Notes: a model not told the origin generated them from the sequence alone. DNA of 64,000 nucleotides from Doryteuthis pealeii (GCA_023376005.1 CM042179.1:21452393-21516392), one strand, 5' to 3'; counted from the first letter of the stretch, positions 47,125-57,435 are shown. Numbers and translations: made by a program.

Positions 47125-47670
47125 ATCCTAACGGCACGTCAACCTGTCTAGATTTATATTATGCCTAAAGGTTAGGGATTCATATTTACATTTTTTGTAA
47201 ATTTGTTTCTTAAGAGTTTGTTTGGTTGTTTTTTTTTTTTCATTTTTACACACAGTCCTATTGAATACAAATAATATTTTAAAATAGATCTATCGGCTCG
47301 TTGGACCCTAACAGGTACTACCACTCCAGGTCATAGTGGACCTAGGAATAATGGCAATGAAGATGTAATTCACACTTGTGGGGATTTAAATAAAATTAAA
47401 TCAAATCAAAATTAAATAAATAAATTAAAAGTTCTGGACTCTGGCGTCCAGACTTAACGGTCTAATCAATAAAGTTTTCATCTATACTTCGAAACAGTTG
47501 TGTCCTTTTATTTCTCTTCATCCCATCATTTCACATACCCTATAAATTGGTGACCCCGACGTGATTCGAACACGCAGCCTTCTATACACTCCCCCAAATA
47601 TCCAGAGCTGGAGCCTTACCATCAGATGCAGTTTCGTATTATACCCAGGATACCCCTTCTCTTTTTTTGG
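47125..47670 (-). mobile_element. SINE3 copy split by an LTR-PBS unit
   Basis: The plus strand reads GGCACGTCAACCTGTCTAG (tail), then CCACTCCAGGTCATAGTGG. It is cut at ACACT and resumes with ACACTCCCCCAAATATCCAG and CATCAGATGCAGTTTCG. The pre-insertion order matches the complement of 15473-15600. Confidence 0.82.
47377..47585 (+). mobile_element. 209-bp LTR plus tRNA-Trp-complement unit, TSD ACACT
   Basis: ACACT lies at 47372-47376 and 47586-47590. The unit starts TGTGGGGATTTAAA and has an AATAAAG poly(A) signal at 47468. It reaches TGGTGACCCCGACGTGATTC at 47548, continuing to CCTTCT (47583). Those 36 bases are complementary to the 3' half of eukaryotic tRNA-Trp including CCA (34 of 36 against the animal sequence as I know it). 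tRNA-Trp primes CsRn1-type Ty3 retrotransposons. No internal coding region is present. Confidence 0.8.
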
Positions 47671-48553
47671 CGGGGAAGGGGTGTCCTTCTGCAGGGCATA
47701 GGCAGCATATTCTAAGCACCTACTCCCACTCTAGACTAAGGCTTTTTTTTACTTTCTTTTTTTCTTTCTTTTTTTTTCTTGTGATGTCCTCAAAAATGTA
47801 TGTCGGAATATCTGCAAGTCTTCTATAAATAGAGGAGTACATTCTAATTACCAATCCTTTTCGTGTGCTGCAGGCAAATAACTTGTGTGTTTGTAACATC
47901 ACTATGGTATATGAACTTGTTTGACGTGTGCACATATATCAAAACGTGTATGCGCACACAGTTAAAGTAACCTCAAATCCTTAACACTAACGAGATTGAG
48001 TGTTTTTAAATATTCTTTTAAATTTTTTTTTTAATAAAAGAGGAAAAGAGAAATAAATATAGTATAAGGCACACGCACATTGTCGTCTATTTGAACGACT
48101 GTGACGGTATTCACTGGTGATTATCTGTGCATAGTCATTTGCAAGTATTATTTATATAATATAAATAATACTATAAATGGGAATAATGTGATGTGTTTTC
48201 ATGTCAGTGTGCGTTTGAATGTGTGCCTGGGTACACCTGCATATAAGTCTTGCATTCGTATGTCTATCATAAAGATTGCGTGCGTGCGTGCGTGCGTGCG
48301 TGTGTGTGTGTGTGTGTGTTTATGAATGTGTGTACGTATACATGTGTTTAACATATGTATCAATAGTTCCCACGCTTAAATTAAATGTTAAGAGAAAAAA
48401 TGGTGCCATCATTAACAATGGTGAAACCAGTTCTTGTTAGACCGGTTTAATATCCGTTTTTCTTTACCTTCCCTTTTAAAAACTTTCAGCTGTTTCTATG
48501 TACGTACGCATCTGTGCACACGCACACATTACTTAAATCATATTGCTTACGTA

Positions 48554-48557
<4 letters not shown>
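47671..48557. other. No recognised gene or repeat
   Basis: Mixed sequence with a (TGCG)n(TG)n tract at about 48278-48320. No credible ORF. Confidence 0.5.

Positions 48558-48627
<70 letters not shown>
48558..48627. repeat. Compound (AC)n(AT)n microsatellite
   Basis: An AC run passes into an AT run. The overlapping His-Thr and Ile-Tyr frames are artefacts. Confidence 0.9.
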
Positions 48628-48630
<3 letters not shown>

Positions 48631-48654
48631 CATAACCAGAATATATATATATAT

Positions 48655-48800
48655 AGTCATCCACAGACACGTGTTTCGACTTATCAAGTCTCTTCAGTGT
48701 AGGTAGACATTTTGTGAGCTACCTACAACCGGGATAGAAATTCGATCGATTCAGCAACAGTCCGAAAGCTTAACCGCTCGGCTATCGTCACCAACAAAAT
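48655..48800 (-). mobile_element. SINE5 copy with Ser/Leu-type tRNA head
   Basis: On the minus strand it starts GGTGACGATAGCCGAGCGGT and TAAGC, a Ser/Leu-like A box. A degenerate B box TCGAATTTCTATCC follows, then a body with GAAGAGACTTGATAAGTCG and AAACACGTGT. Only this copy was found. Confidence 0.6.
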
Positions 48801-48850
48801 GCGAAGGGGATTTTAACTGTTTAATACACACTTCTGTATGTATGTAAAGA

Positions 48851-48888
<38 letters not shown>

Positions 48889-48891
<3 letters not shown>

Positions 48892-49080
48892 AACCTTTCT
48901 GCACGAGCAGGATGCGACACAAGGACAATTTCTTAAGCGGAATTTAACGGGTTTGAATTCATGTTTTTATTTCTCCCAGACTGGTTGCCCTACTATCTAC
49001 CCATAGCTGGGGGGGGGGGAGAATAGTTGTATTCATACCTTTCCCAAAGGTATTAGTGCTATGTGAAATGCAAACAGCCT
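48889..49080 (-). mobile_element. SINE2 copy, head missing
   Basis: Tail and body are complete (GGATGCGACACAAGGACAAT, ACCTTTCCCAAAGGTATTAG). It is bordered on the tail side by a TA tract at 48855-48888. Confidence 0.88.
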
Positions 49081-49097
49081 ATTTGTCTGAATTTTTG

Positions 49098-49445
49098 TCC
49101 AATTGAACACTTGGTGCAACAGATATAAGGGTTAATCCAGTTCTAAGCGACAATTATCTCTTGGTTGCAGGTTCAATCCTGACCAAGGGCGATAATAACA
49201 TAGAATAATTAACACAGCTTAACACTTGTATCCGGTCATGGTTAACGGAATGAAAACAGTCTACCCCGGTGGATTGAACAAAGGGTTCGGTTCGAAGTTC
49301 CGTGAAGACTTTCGATTGCGTCATTAAGGTTCCCGAGTTTGAAGGAAAGGTTCCCGAGTTCGACAAGAAATACCTGAAAAATGTTGGGGTCGGGGTGCAC
49401 ATCGGCTGAAACATTGTGTATATAACAATAAAGACGAGTAAAACA
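49098..49445 (+). mobile_element. SINE4 copy
   Basis: The B-box-like GGTTCAATCCTGACCAAGGG is followed by the body, a tandem GGTTCCCGAGTTTGAAGG pair, TACCTGAAAAATGTTG and GGCTGAAACATTGTG. Confidence 0.78.
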
Positions 49446-49530
49446 GTCCGGAAAATCCAAAAAATGCAAACAGCTAATTTGTTTATATATTAATGTATAT
49501 AAGTTAAAAGAAAGGAAATGAATCCGACAG

Positions 49531-50108
49531 TATGAGTATGAAAAGGTGGAATGAAAACATCACACAATGCTGTTAAAGAGAAAACAATTTATAATATAAT
49601 CATAGCTGATACTGATCAATATTTCGATTTTACAAAAATCATCATCAGAGCTCATTCACTCCGTGGTGTTTGGGTCGGAGAAGAATGTCAAATCAGTTTA
49701 CAAACAAAAAAAACCTTAATTCTGCAAAAAAGAACGAAAGTTGTTACATTATTCACCAATGTGGGCATTCGCGCCATATATATGTCGGTCATGTCGATAT
49801 GTATACCTTTTTTTCGGTAAACTATCCAAATGTAGCGGATTTTGAGATGTTGGCAACAAGACGAATTAACTTACTCGGAAGGGGATGGGTATTAAAAAAT
49901 GTGACGGTTGGAATTCAAAAGATTTTTAGAAAAGTATTTTTATGATTAATTATTTGTTTATCTGTTTATTTTTTTATTTTTTATCTTCTGTATTTCATAA
50001 ATGATTAATTATTTATTGTATTTTGTTTTTTATATATAAAGTAAATATAAATTGTTTTCTCTTTAACAGCATTGTGTGATGTTTTCATTCCACCTTTTCA
50101 TACTCATA
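49531..50108. mobile_element. TIR element with 60-bp arms
   Basis: The arms at 49531-49590 and 50049-50108 are inverted copies starting TATGAGTATGAAAAGGTGGA. A 91-codon frame (49670-49945) lies between them. It contains a CxxH-like CGHSRHIYVGH but no known domain that I recognise. No TSD is evident. It is probably a deletion derivative of a larger element. Confidence 0.75.
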
Positions 50109-50130
50109 TTAATGTATATATCTGTATTAG

Positions 50131-50273
50131 AGTAGCGTTTACATGTAGTCAACGGCGCTTGATTACTGACAGTTTCTCGCCTATATGGTTATTCAAAACC
50201 AATAATATCAAAATTTTAATCGTATAGGCGAGAAACTATTAGTAACCAAGCGCCGTTGACTCCATGTCATCGC
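50131..50273. repeat. Inverted repeat, about 55-bp arms
   Basis: The left arm GTCAACGGCGCTTG with CAGTTTCTCGCCTATA pairs with TATAGGCGAGAAACTATTAG and CAAGCGCCGTTGAC on the right. A related single arm lies at about 2055-2110. Confidence 0.82.
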
Positions 50274-50383
50274 TAACCTATCTTAGGTATAAAAGCTCTG
50301 TCCTTGATATTGATCACTGTTTACTAATAGATATAGCACCCATATTATCTATATTTATATTAGTGTATATACATATATTATTG

Positions 50384-50474
50384 CATGGAAGTAATTCTGT
50401 GATCCTGGGTTTCATACGTTTTGATGATTATCGAAAGGTATGAAACTCAAGGTTACTGAATTACTTCCATGCAT
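50384..50474. repeat. Hairpin, about 36-bp arms
   Basis: TGCATGGAAGTAATTCTGTG pairs with TACTGAATTACTTCCATGCA, and TTTCATAC with GTATGAAA, around a 20-nt loop. Confidence 0.82.
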
Positions 50475-50502
50475 TAAATATACATACATACACTAATATA
50501 TA

Positions 50503-51062
50503 TTTCCGCCCTGTCGGCTGGGGCGTTAGAATACACCGACTGCAGAGGGGTAAGACTCCCCCAATGGGGCCACCTGTTGGCCGTGGGTGGCGACCCGTGA
50601 TGCTTAAGGATAGAGCCCAGGTGGATGAGCAGTTCATGACATGCAATACTCCACTTTGGCCCTATCTTGGGCTAGACGGGCGGTCACGTCAAGCCCTAGC
50701 ACCTATATGATTTTCCCAACCCTATTGCCCTTATGGCAACCCCCAACCCCTTTTTATCATATGGGTGCTAGAAGGCAGTGGCTGCGGCTCTACATCTCCT
50801 GGGAATGACGTTAAACTCTATCTGATGGTGAGGTTCCAGTTTTGGAGGTTTGGGGAATGTGGAGCACTCCTTCATTACCATTGCTCCCTGGTCCACTCTG
50901 ACCCGGAGTGGTAGTACCTGTTAGGGTCCCATCTATGGGTTAAATAGAAAAATGTATTTCTAAAAAAATTGTATTATCCATTAAGAATTGATTTATTTCA
51001 AAACTTTATCGGCATTAAATGACCCACTGAGGTTGATATGCCGTAAAACAAAACAAACCAAA
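50503..51062 (+). mobile_element. Long SINE3-like element, copy 2
   Basis: From CCGCCCTGTCGGCTGGGGC to GTTGATATGCCGTAAAACAA. It is nearly the reverse complement of 44770-45395, with a short deletion near GGGCGGTCACGTCAAGCC. Confidence 0.82.
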
Positions 51063-51175
51063 CCAAAATAATATATATTTGTTCTTATATATATAATAGC
51101 TCTATCACTGATATTGAGCACTCTAGCAATAATACTGCAAAAACTTGGTCCACCACTAACTCACCAAGTGAGCTA

Positions 51176-51219
<44 letters not shown>

Positions 51220-51230
51220 CATAAAGGTAC

Positions 51231-51490
51231 ACAGTATTAACCTACTATTAATGGCAGTCGATTACACGTGTGTATAATCGACTGCCATTAATCAATGTCT
51301 TGATTAATCCAGTAGATTTAACCCTGAAGATCCTTATGGTGAAACTCGAGTCGGTTAATACCGTGTACCTTTATGTTAATAAATTTGCTCTACTAACGTA
51401 TTGAGCACTTTATATTTGTTATATCGCTGCTTTATCATTGTGAAACTTGAATCAACTAACCACTGTGACCATTTTCCCCGGTAAGTCACT
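51231..51490. repeat. Repeat related to the 5-6 kb inverted repeat
   Basis: Contains a 38-bp hairpin (ATGGCAGTCGATTA and its inverse at 51251-51289), TTTAACCCTGAAGATCCTTA and TTTGCTCTACTAACGTATTG. The last two phrases match 5980-6150. Confidence 0.7.
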
Positions 51491-51506
51491 TTTTTCCACA
51501 AATACC

Positions 51507-51548
<42 letters not shown>

Positions 51549-51624
51549 TATGTGTGTATGCGTGTGTGTGTGTGTGTGTGGAGAAAAGTAGACAAACTAT
51601 CGGATTGTTTTCCTCTTTTTACAC

Positions 51625-51669
<45 letters not shown>

Positions 51670-51714
51670 ATTTATATATATAAAGGGTGGCTTACCGGTG
51701 AATATGGGCACGAT

Positions 51715-51960
51715 CTTTGGGGGTGCACAGAATCCAGGGGTTAAGTCCGCGATAAAACAAATACAAAGTGCTCAATACAAAGTAGAGCAAATTTATTAAA
51801 GAAATGGATACAATGGAAACCTACTCGAGTTTCACCGTTAGGGTCATCAGGGTTAAATCCACTGAATTAATCGAGTTACCGTGTGTTCATTGAATAAGAT
51901 GTTACGTTACCCTGATTATCCTAACGGTGAAACTCGAGTAGGTTTCTATTGTATCCATTT

Positions 51961-51962
<2 letters not shown>
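51715..51962. repeat. Inverted repeat of the same family
   Basis: GATACAATGGAAACCTACTC on the left pairs with GAGTAGGTTTCTATTGTATC on the right (arms of about 55 bp). The left flank carries the TTTGCTCTACTTTGTATTGA unit inverted. Confidence 0.7.
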
Positions 51963-51989
<27 letters not shown>

Positions 51990-52005
<16 letters not shown>

Positions 52006-52429
52006 GCTTCATGCCAATTTTCATAAAGTTCCATATAGAATATATAAAACCTGCCCATCGGGGCCCCCAAGCACAATTGGGGCCCCGGTCGGTGGATTCC
52101 AGGTGTAGTATGCACCAGTCCTGCATCGGTGATCTGTCGGGAGTGCTTTCAGTGCGACTTGGCGGTTTGTTGATAATAATATGTGTCTTTTCAAGTATAT
52201 CTTCATTTACGTCATAAACCTGACGATCTTCATTGTATTGTCTTTTGATCTTCAACCTAAAACAACTTGTGAAAAAGGTGGGTGTCTTCTGTTATTTTTC
52301 CAATGGCGGAGTCAAAAGGATCAAGGGTGACATTAACTTATTTTAGCTGTTGGGTCGGGGTATAGACTATAAAAAAAGGTTAGTAACCATTGCTTTTCTT
52401 TTTAACTGAATTATATTATTACAAGTCGC
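51990..52429. other. Unclassified, locally GC-rich sequence
   Basis: Contains a GGGGCCCC-rich block at about 52050-52090. A 117-codon minus frame (51902-52255) starts KIKRQYNEDRQVYDVNEDIL but ends in TA-repeat Ile-Tyr codons. I cannot assign it. A hAT-like terminus motif (GGTTACTAACC on the minus strand) lies at about 52383. Confidence 0.35.
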
Positions 52430-52630
52430 CACTCCATGGAGCCAAGCGGCCCAGAAGAAAGCGACGGCTACAAAGCGCCGGCACATCAACATCTGCAGGA
52501 ACAGCCTTTACATGCGACATCTGTGGTCGAGGCTGTTTTTCAAACATTGGATTTCACAGTCACGGGAGGCGCTTCAGAGGCACAAGAATTATATAGTCTT
52601 CCGAGACTGCTATGTCGATACGATACGATT
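52430..52630 (+). pseudogene. LINE ORF2 C-terminal fragment with CCHC finger
   Basis: Reads RRKRRLQSAGTSTSAGTAFT and CDICGRGCFSNIGFHSHGRR, the same finger end as 4228-4545. It is followed by a matching 3' UTR phrase (AGTCTTCCGAGACTG). It is 5'-truncated. Confidence 0.72.
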
Positions 52631-52639
52631 ATTACAATT

Positions 52640-53277
52640 AGCTTAAAAAAATACCCCATCGGGTGACAATTAAGCTAGCTCCTGTAGAGGGCTCTCAATT
52701 GGGACTTTGGCTCAACAATGATACATCATATAAAAAATTCGTAGCAAAAATCAAGTAAAAGGAATCGCCGAAGACAATCTCAATAAGTAAAACTTTGGAA
52801 TCCAGAATTTCATGATTGCGTGTTCGGATTCGGCACGGAATGTCTTTTATTTGCTCACGGGGTTAGCCTGATTCCAAAATGGTATGATATGTTGGGCTAT
52901 TGGCCCTAGGAGTGAAGTTGACAAAATGTGGCGCACTGACTTTTATATTTATTATTAGAGATGAATAAAATATGTCATAACATTTTCAAATTTATAAAAC
53001 ATCCTCTATAAAATATAATATAATAGACAGTAAGGATATCTGCGTTAATCCACCACCCACCTACCAAATCAGGATGTGACACAAGGTCTTTTTTAATGTG
53101 GGAAGCCATGCACAAACCAAAGCTCATGGGATGGGTAGTACAAAAAATGCGTGGTTCATATCGGCATTGCTTTTTCTTTTTTTTTTTTTTTTTTTTTGAG
53201 CGCCTCATGGATCGAGCCCTTCCCCTTTAAGCCAAGGGGACAAGTGTTGCCTGAGGAGCCGCAGTAAATTTTGTAAA
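52640..53277. other. Mostly unclassified; SINE2 tail fragment at about 53050-53096
   Basis: CCACCTACCAAATCAGGATG and TGACACAAGGTC are the SINE2-type tail on the minus strand. The remainder shows no recognised family and ends in a poly(T) run. Confidence 0.45.
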
Positions 53278-53456
53278 TTCACTAGCGCTAGACCAAGGAG
53301 ATTGTTTGGGCGTCTGAGGCGGAGATCCACTCCTACCATCAGCTCCTCACTTTACTGCACAAATCCAGGTGCTACTCATACGCTGAGTTGGCGAGGGCCG
53401 GAATCGAACCAGGAACCTCGAGATTCCCAGCCGGACACTCTGCTGACTGAGCTAAG
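53278..53456 (-). mobile_element. SINE1 copy, tail truncated
   Basis: On the minus strand the head GGCTTAGCTCAGTCAGCAGA, B box GTTCGATTCC and body are present; the sequence stops at CACTAGCGC. The B box is the best-preserved of all copies. Confidence 0.88.
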
Positions 53457-53571
53457 CCTTTACTCAGTATTTAAGGTTTAGATGCCAAAGCTTCTAAATC
53501 GGCAGTGAGTCTTGTGTTCATACATTTAATTGTTGTTTCTAACCATTTGTCTCCAACTGTTTAAAAGATTT

Positions 53572-53957
53572 CTATTAATAATGGAGATTCGCTTCCGGTT
53601 CTTGTCTGTAACAAAAATTACGTCACTGCTTACGTCACATTACCCAAAATCGTCATAACATAAAATAAATACACTCAAAATTTGAACATGCAGTCCTCAT
53701 TGTTTTTTAAAACAAGTTTTAATAAATACATGATTAGTATTATATATCTATATATAGTTTGTTTTATTTTAATACATATTTAAAGTTTACATTTCAAATT
53801 GTTTTATTTTTTAATCCTTTAATGAATTTGATGATTTTACTTACTTAGGGTACAAACTCTCTGACATTGAATTTTTTACTCCCACCCCTCAGGCAATATG
53901 TTTCAAAAATCTATTTTTACATCGCCCGGAGGGTGTTTTTTTATTTTGTACTAGTTT
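53572..53957 (-). mobile_element. TGACGTAA repeat family, copy D
   Basis: Reverse-complement match to 33839-34252. The plus strand reads GGAGATTCGCTTCCGG, TACGTCACTGCTTACGTCAC, and ends in TTTTGTACTAGTT. Confidence 0.85.
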
Positions 53958-54165
53958 ATATAACGCTTCCTTATTTATATCTTCTTTCTTTGATCATTGT
54001 TACATTGAACATGACTTGTCTTTCAAATTGATTAGTTTCATATGACACCCTATTGAAATTGTTCATTCAATCGTTATTTCGTGGTTTTTGGTTTCTGATT
54101 ACAGTTGATCAATGTTTTGTGATATTAGATTCTCGACTTCAGTGATCCATTCCTTTAGCAACTTT

Positions 54166-54400
54166 CCGGGCCGGTAGAGCGTCCGGCTAGAAACCACAAG
54201 GTTCCTGGTCCGATACCGGTCCTCGACAATTCAGCACACGAGTAGCACAGGAATATGTGCGGTAAAGTAAGGAGCTAGTGGTAGATGTGGCGCTCCACCT
54301 CAGACGTAAAACAATCTCCTTGGTCTAGCGCTAGTTAAAAGGGGATGGACTCCCTCACTGTCTGGCTGATACCGACTTTAGGCCACTCCGATGACTTAGA
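54166..54400 (+). mobile_element. SINE1 copy
   Basis: The head has lost the TTAGCTCAGT segment but keeps CGGTAGAGCGTCCGGCTAG, the body and the GATGACTTA end. Confidence 0.88.
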
Positions 54401-54408
54401 AGCTGATC

Positions 54409-55000
54409 ATTGGAGGCGTAACAGTTATCGTCGTAAGAAATGGACTGGGCTACTCGAATTCAAAACATGAACGAAGCTGTTAGCATTTCATAGTGCTAAT
54501 ACCCTAGGGCAGCGGTCCCCAACCACCGGGTTGTGACCCGGTATCGGGCCGCAGGCCTTTAGGTACCGGGTCGCACAGAACGAGTTTTTTATTATAATTA
54601 TTTCTTATTAGAAAGGATTTTCGCTCTATAATAAATATTTTCATTTACAAAGATGTTGTTGATTATTAATTTATGAACAAAAGGTTGTTTAATGTCTGTT
54701 GATGTTTGCATTTGACATAAGACCATTGCGGATGATCAATGATTAGATTACGTCATTAACGATTATAGAGCAAATGTAGGCCGGAGCATATAAAGGCTGG
54801 TCCGTGAAAATATTGTCTTAGATGAAACGGTCCGTGGCGCAAAAAAGGTTGTGGACCGCTGCCCTAGGGAAAGGTATGAATCCAATTATCCTCGGTCTAA
54901 CTATGGGCAAATAGTAGAGCAGACTCAGCTCTTTAACCTTGGTATGGCAACATATATAGAAGAAAGAAAACTTAATTCAAACCAATTATAGACCTGGAGA
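54409..55000 (+). mobile_element. SINE2 copy interrupted by a hAT element
   Basis: The head GGAGGCGTAACAGTTATCG continues to CTAATACCCTAGGG. After the insertion the SINE resumes at CCCTAGGGAAAGGTATGAAT and runs to AATTCAAACCAATTATAG. Confidence 0.88.
54510..54861. mobile_element. hAT (Charlie-like) non-autonomous element, TSD CCCTAGGG
   Basis: Left end CAGCGGTCCCCAACC; the right end on the minus strand is CAGCGGTCCACAACCTTTTT followed by TTGCGCCACGGACCG. CCCTAGGG lies at 54502-54509 and 54862-54869. The termini and 8-bp TSD are diagnostic of hAT elements, and the extended end closely resembles a well-known vertebrate Charlie-type consensus. No transposase is present. Confidence 0.9.
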
Positions 55001-55114
55001 AGGATGGGCTCCGCTAGGTAATTCCTACCAAAGATAAGCTACAAACGACATAGTTTACGGCACCAGTGAGAACCTAATCTTTAATTTGATCATTCTGATC
55101 TTTTCTTTTCTTTT

Positions 55115-55255
55115 AAAAGTTCGTCGCAGACGACGATGACATCACTCCATGTCGTTCATCAGTTGTGGAACCTCTGGTGGCTCATTAGTCCAATTCTGGA
55201 CTTGAAGATGCGGTCACACACATTGCAAAGGAAATTTCCATTGGCATTTGGTGGT
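55115..55255 (-). pseudogene. LINE ORF2 C-terminal finger fragment
   Basis: On the minus strand it reads NGNFLCNVCDRIFKSRIGLM and SHQRFHN, then a stop. This is the same type of end as 20690-20880, and the downstream phrase GATGTCATCGTCGTCTG is shared too. Confidence 0.75.
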
Positions 55256-55291
55256 TAATCAACAATGGAAAGACGCTGACATTGTTAGCAT

Positions 55292-55713
55292 TGTAGCGTT
55301 AGTTTCGTATTTGCCTGGGAGAGTTGTCTGCCTGGTTTAGTTTGCTGGTGCCCGCTAGGGGGCTATAGTATTTAAGCGCCGGGTTCAAACCCTTTCGGCC
55401 TCTTTTCCTGTTCCAGTAACCACGAGACACATGGGCTAGTCACAGTCTATCCCTTCTCGTTGGGGCTTTTGGCCCCACTTACATTACTGTAAGTTCTTCA
55501 CAGCATGGACTATCCCTAGTCTCATGTCTGTATTTTTATATGTTATCTTGTACCATTCATGAATGTGTATTTATCATTCTATATGTAACATTGTTTTACC
55601 CCTGTATTTTGTATCTCGTCATATCCATGTGCTGTCCATATTAAATGTTTTGTCTGTCAACCCTCGTCGGAGTTTTGTATGCAAAGTATATATAATTTTG
55701 AACCATTCTTACA
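55292..55713 (+). mobile_element. Solo LTR, family L1, copy 2, TSD GCAT
   Basis: TGTAGCG...CTTACA ends are flanked by GCAT at 55288-55291 and 55714-55717. TATTTAAGCGCCGG and a downstream ATTAAATGTTTTGTCTG match copy 1. It inserted at the upstream edge of the LINE RT pseudogene. The 68-codon frame inside is not conserved in copy 1. Confidence 0.87.
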
Positions 55714-55724
55714 GCATATTCGTG

Positions 55725-56560
55725 TGGTGGCAACAGCATAGGCATCTCCCTCCTTGCAACCTCCGGTAAGGTTCTCACTAGGATTCTACTCTCCAGACTT
55801 TTTGACCATATTGCTCAAAATATCCTGCCAGAATCTCACAGTGACTTCAGAAAAGGAAGAAATACTGTGGATATGGTGTTTGGGTAATTTTCACCTTTAG
55901 TTGTTAAAATTCCTAGCATAAAATTGTGCGTGTGCATTATCTGAAATGAACTTAATTGTTATTAAGAACACCTTTTATGATATTTTTTGTGTTAAAGCAT
56001 GTAGTTGTATTGTTTTCGAAACGATTATAAGATTTGTATATTTCGCACGGACACATTCAAAATGGCTACCGTCTTGTTACAAAGTGAAAGTCAGTTGGCT
56101 AAATTCCTAGCATAAAATTATCTGAAATGAACTTAATTGTTATTAAGAACACATTGTATAATATTTTTGTGTTAAAGCACGCAGTTGTATTGTTTTCGAA
56201 AAAGTTTCTAAGATTTGTTTATTTCGCACGGAGACTTTCAAAATAGCTACCGACTTAGTTTAAAGTGAAAGTCAATGGAGGTTACTCTAATTGCCTTATT
56301 TGCTAGAAACTTTGACAACTAAAGGTGAAAATTACCGGTGCTTGTTGCTAGACAACTCAAGGAAAAAGCTATTAAACAACAAGATCTCTATATGATTTTT
56401 TGTTGATCTAGCAAAGGCATTTGTCACTGTCAATAGAACTCTTATCTGGGAAATTCTGATAAAGTTTGGTTGCCCCACCCCTATGTTCCTGACTGTGCTT
56501 AGATCTTACCATAATGGCTCGATTGCCAGAGTAACAAGTGCGGGCTCGAAATCAGATTCT
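55725..56560 (+). pseudogene. LINE reverse transcriptase fragment, disrupted
   Basis: Before the insertion it reads SGKVLTRILLSRLFDHIAQN and ILPESHSDFRKGRNTVDMVF. After the TIR element it reads ARQLKEK, then a one-base frameshift at about 56400, then VDLAKAFVTVNRTLIWEI and KFGCP. These are fingers and motif A of APE-type LINE reverse transcriptases. Usual KAFDTVNR here reads KAFVTVNR. Frameshift, insertion and truncation make it inactive. Confidence 0.85.
55883..56336. mobile_element. TIR element inside the RT pseudogene, 8-bp TSD
   Basis: Inverted termini GGTAATTTTCACCTTTAGTT are flanked by GGTGTTTG (55875-55882) and GGTGCTTG (56337-56344). The interior is a tandem pair of about 190 bp (about 55907-56097 and 56101-56275), each with CCTAGCATAAAATT and ATTTCGCACGGA. 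It is non-coding. Confidence 0.9.
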
Positions 56561-56769
56561 GATTATACCATTAAACCATAATACCTTATTTCTAGCTTAT
56601 AGCTGTTGAACATCTAATTTTAACTTTCTAAACCATTAGTATTCTACGGACTTGTAGAAATGTTTTCTCACAAAAAAAACATCTTTTATAAAATTTAAAA
56701 AAAAACATTAAATATATTCATTTAAGTAGTGTATACTAATTACATTTGGACGAAATTATTGACTAAAAG

Positions 56770-56964
56770 GGACCATATTACCTTAAGGCACCCCTTTTCG
56801 ATTTCGTGTCATTAGGTCATTTTTTTTCATTTATACCGTCAATATCCAGTTGTTTGTTAGGGGTTATGGTTAGAATCCTAACAAACAACCGGATATTGAC
56901 GGTGTAAATGAAAAAAATGGCCTAATGACACGAAATCGAAAAGGAATTTAAGGTAATATGGTCA
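56770..56964. mobile_element. Foldback element, almost all palindrome, TSD ACTAAAAG
   Basis: Arms of about 90 bp (56771-56862 and 56877-56963) surround a 14-nt loop. ACTAAAAG occurs at 56762-56769 and 56965-56972. It is non-coding. Outer ends read GGACCATATTACC and, inverted, TGACCATATTACC. Confidence 0.85.
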
Positions 56965-56972
56965 ACTAAAAG

Positions 56973-57435
56973 TTTAGATCTTGTTGGAAAGATAATTAAA
57001 AAAATCTTTTTGTTGAGAATAAATTTAAATACATCAATTAAACATGAAGAGGTTTCTACACATCGTTCTCACATGAAATCTGATTTAATGATTTCAACCT
57101 ATCTTTATTTTGTTGCTTTTAATTCATTTCAAAACTTTCAGTTCATTTTTGTTTCTTGGAAACCAAGTTGCACTCTATAATTTATATTTTGTGTTTTCTG
57201 ATTTATGTTTTTAATTGATTGCTAATCTATGTCTCACGCGAAAAAACGATTAAATTTTCTTTTGTTTGAAGTGTCTGCTTCAAGGTTTATAGTTTATGTT
57301 TCATGACATCTGAATAAGGACATTCATTTCATATTCGTTTCATGATTCTTACGTTCACATTTTCCGTTGATTTTCTTTCTTTCTTTTTTTTTTTTACTTC
57401 TTGGCTCTTAAATCGTCGAATTTAGTTGTTCATTT
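56973..57435. other. AT-rich DNA without recognised features
   Basis: No gene or repeat family recognised. Confidence 0.5.

Noticed and set aside
51902..52255. A 117-codon minus-strand frame
   Set aside because: Part of it is TA repeat, and the rest has no recognisable domain; kept only as unclassified sequence.
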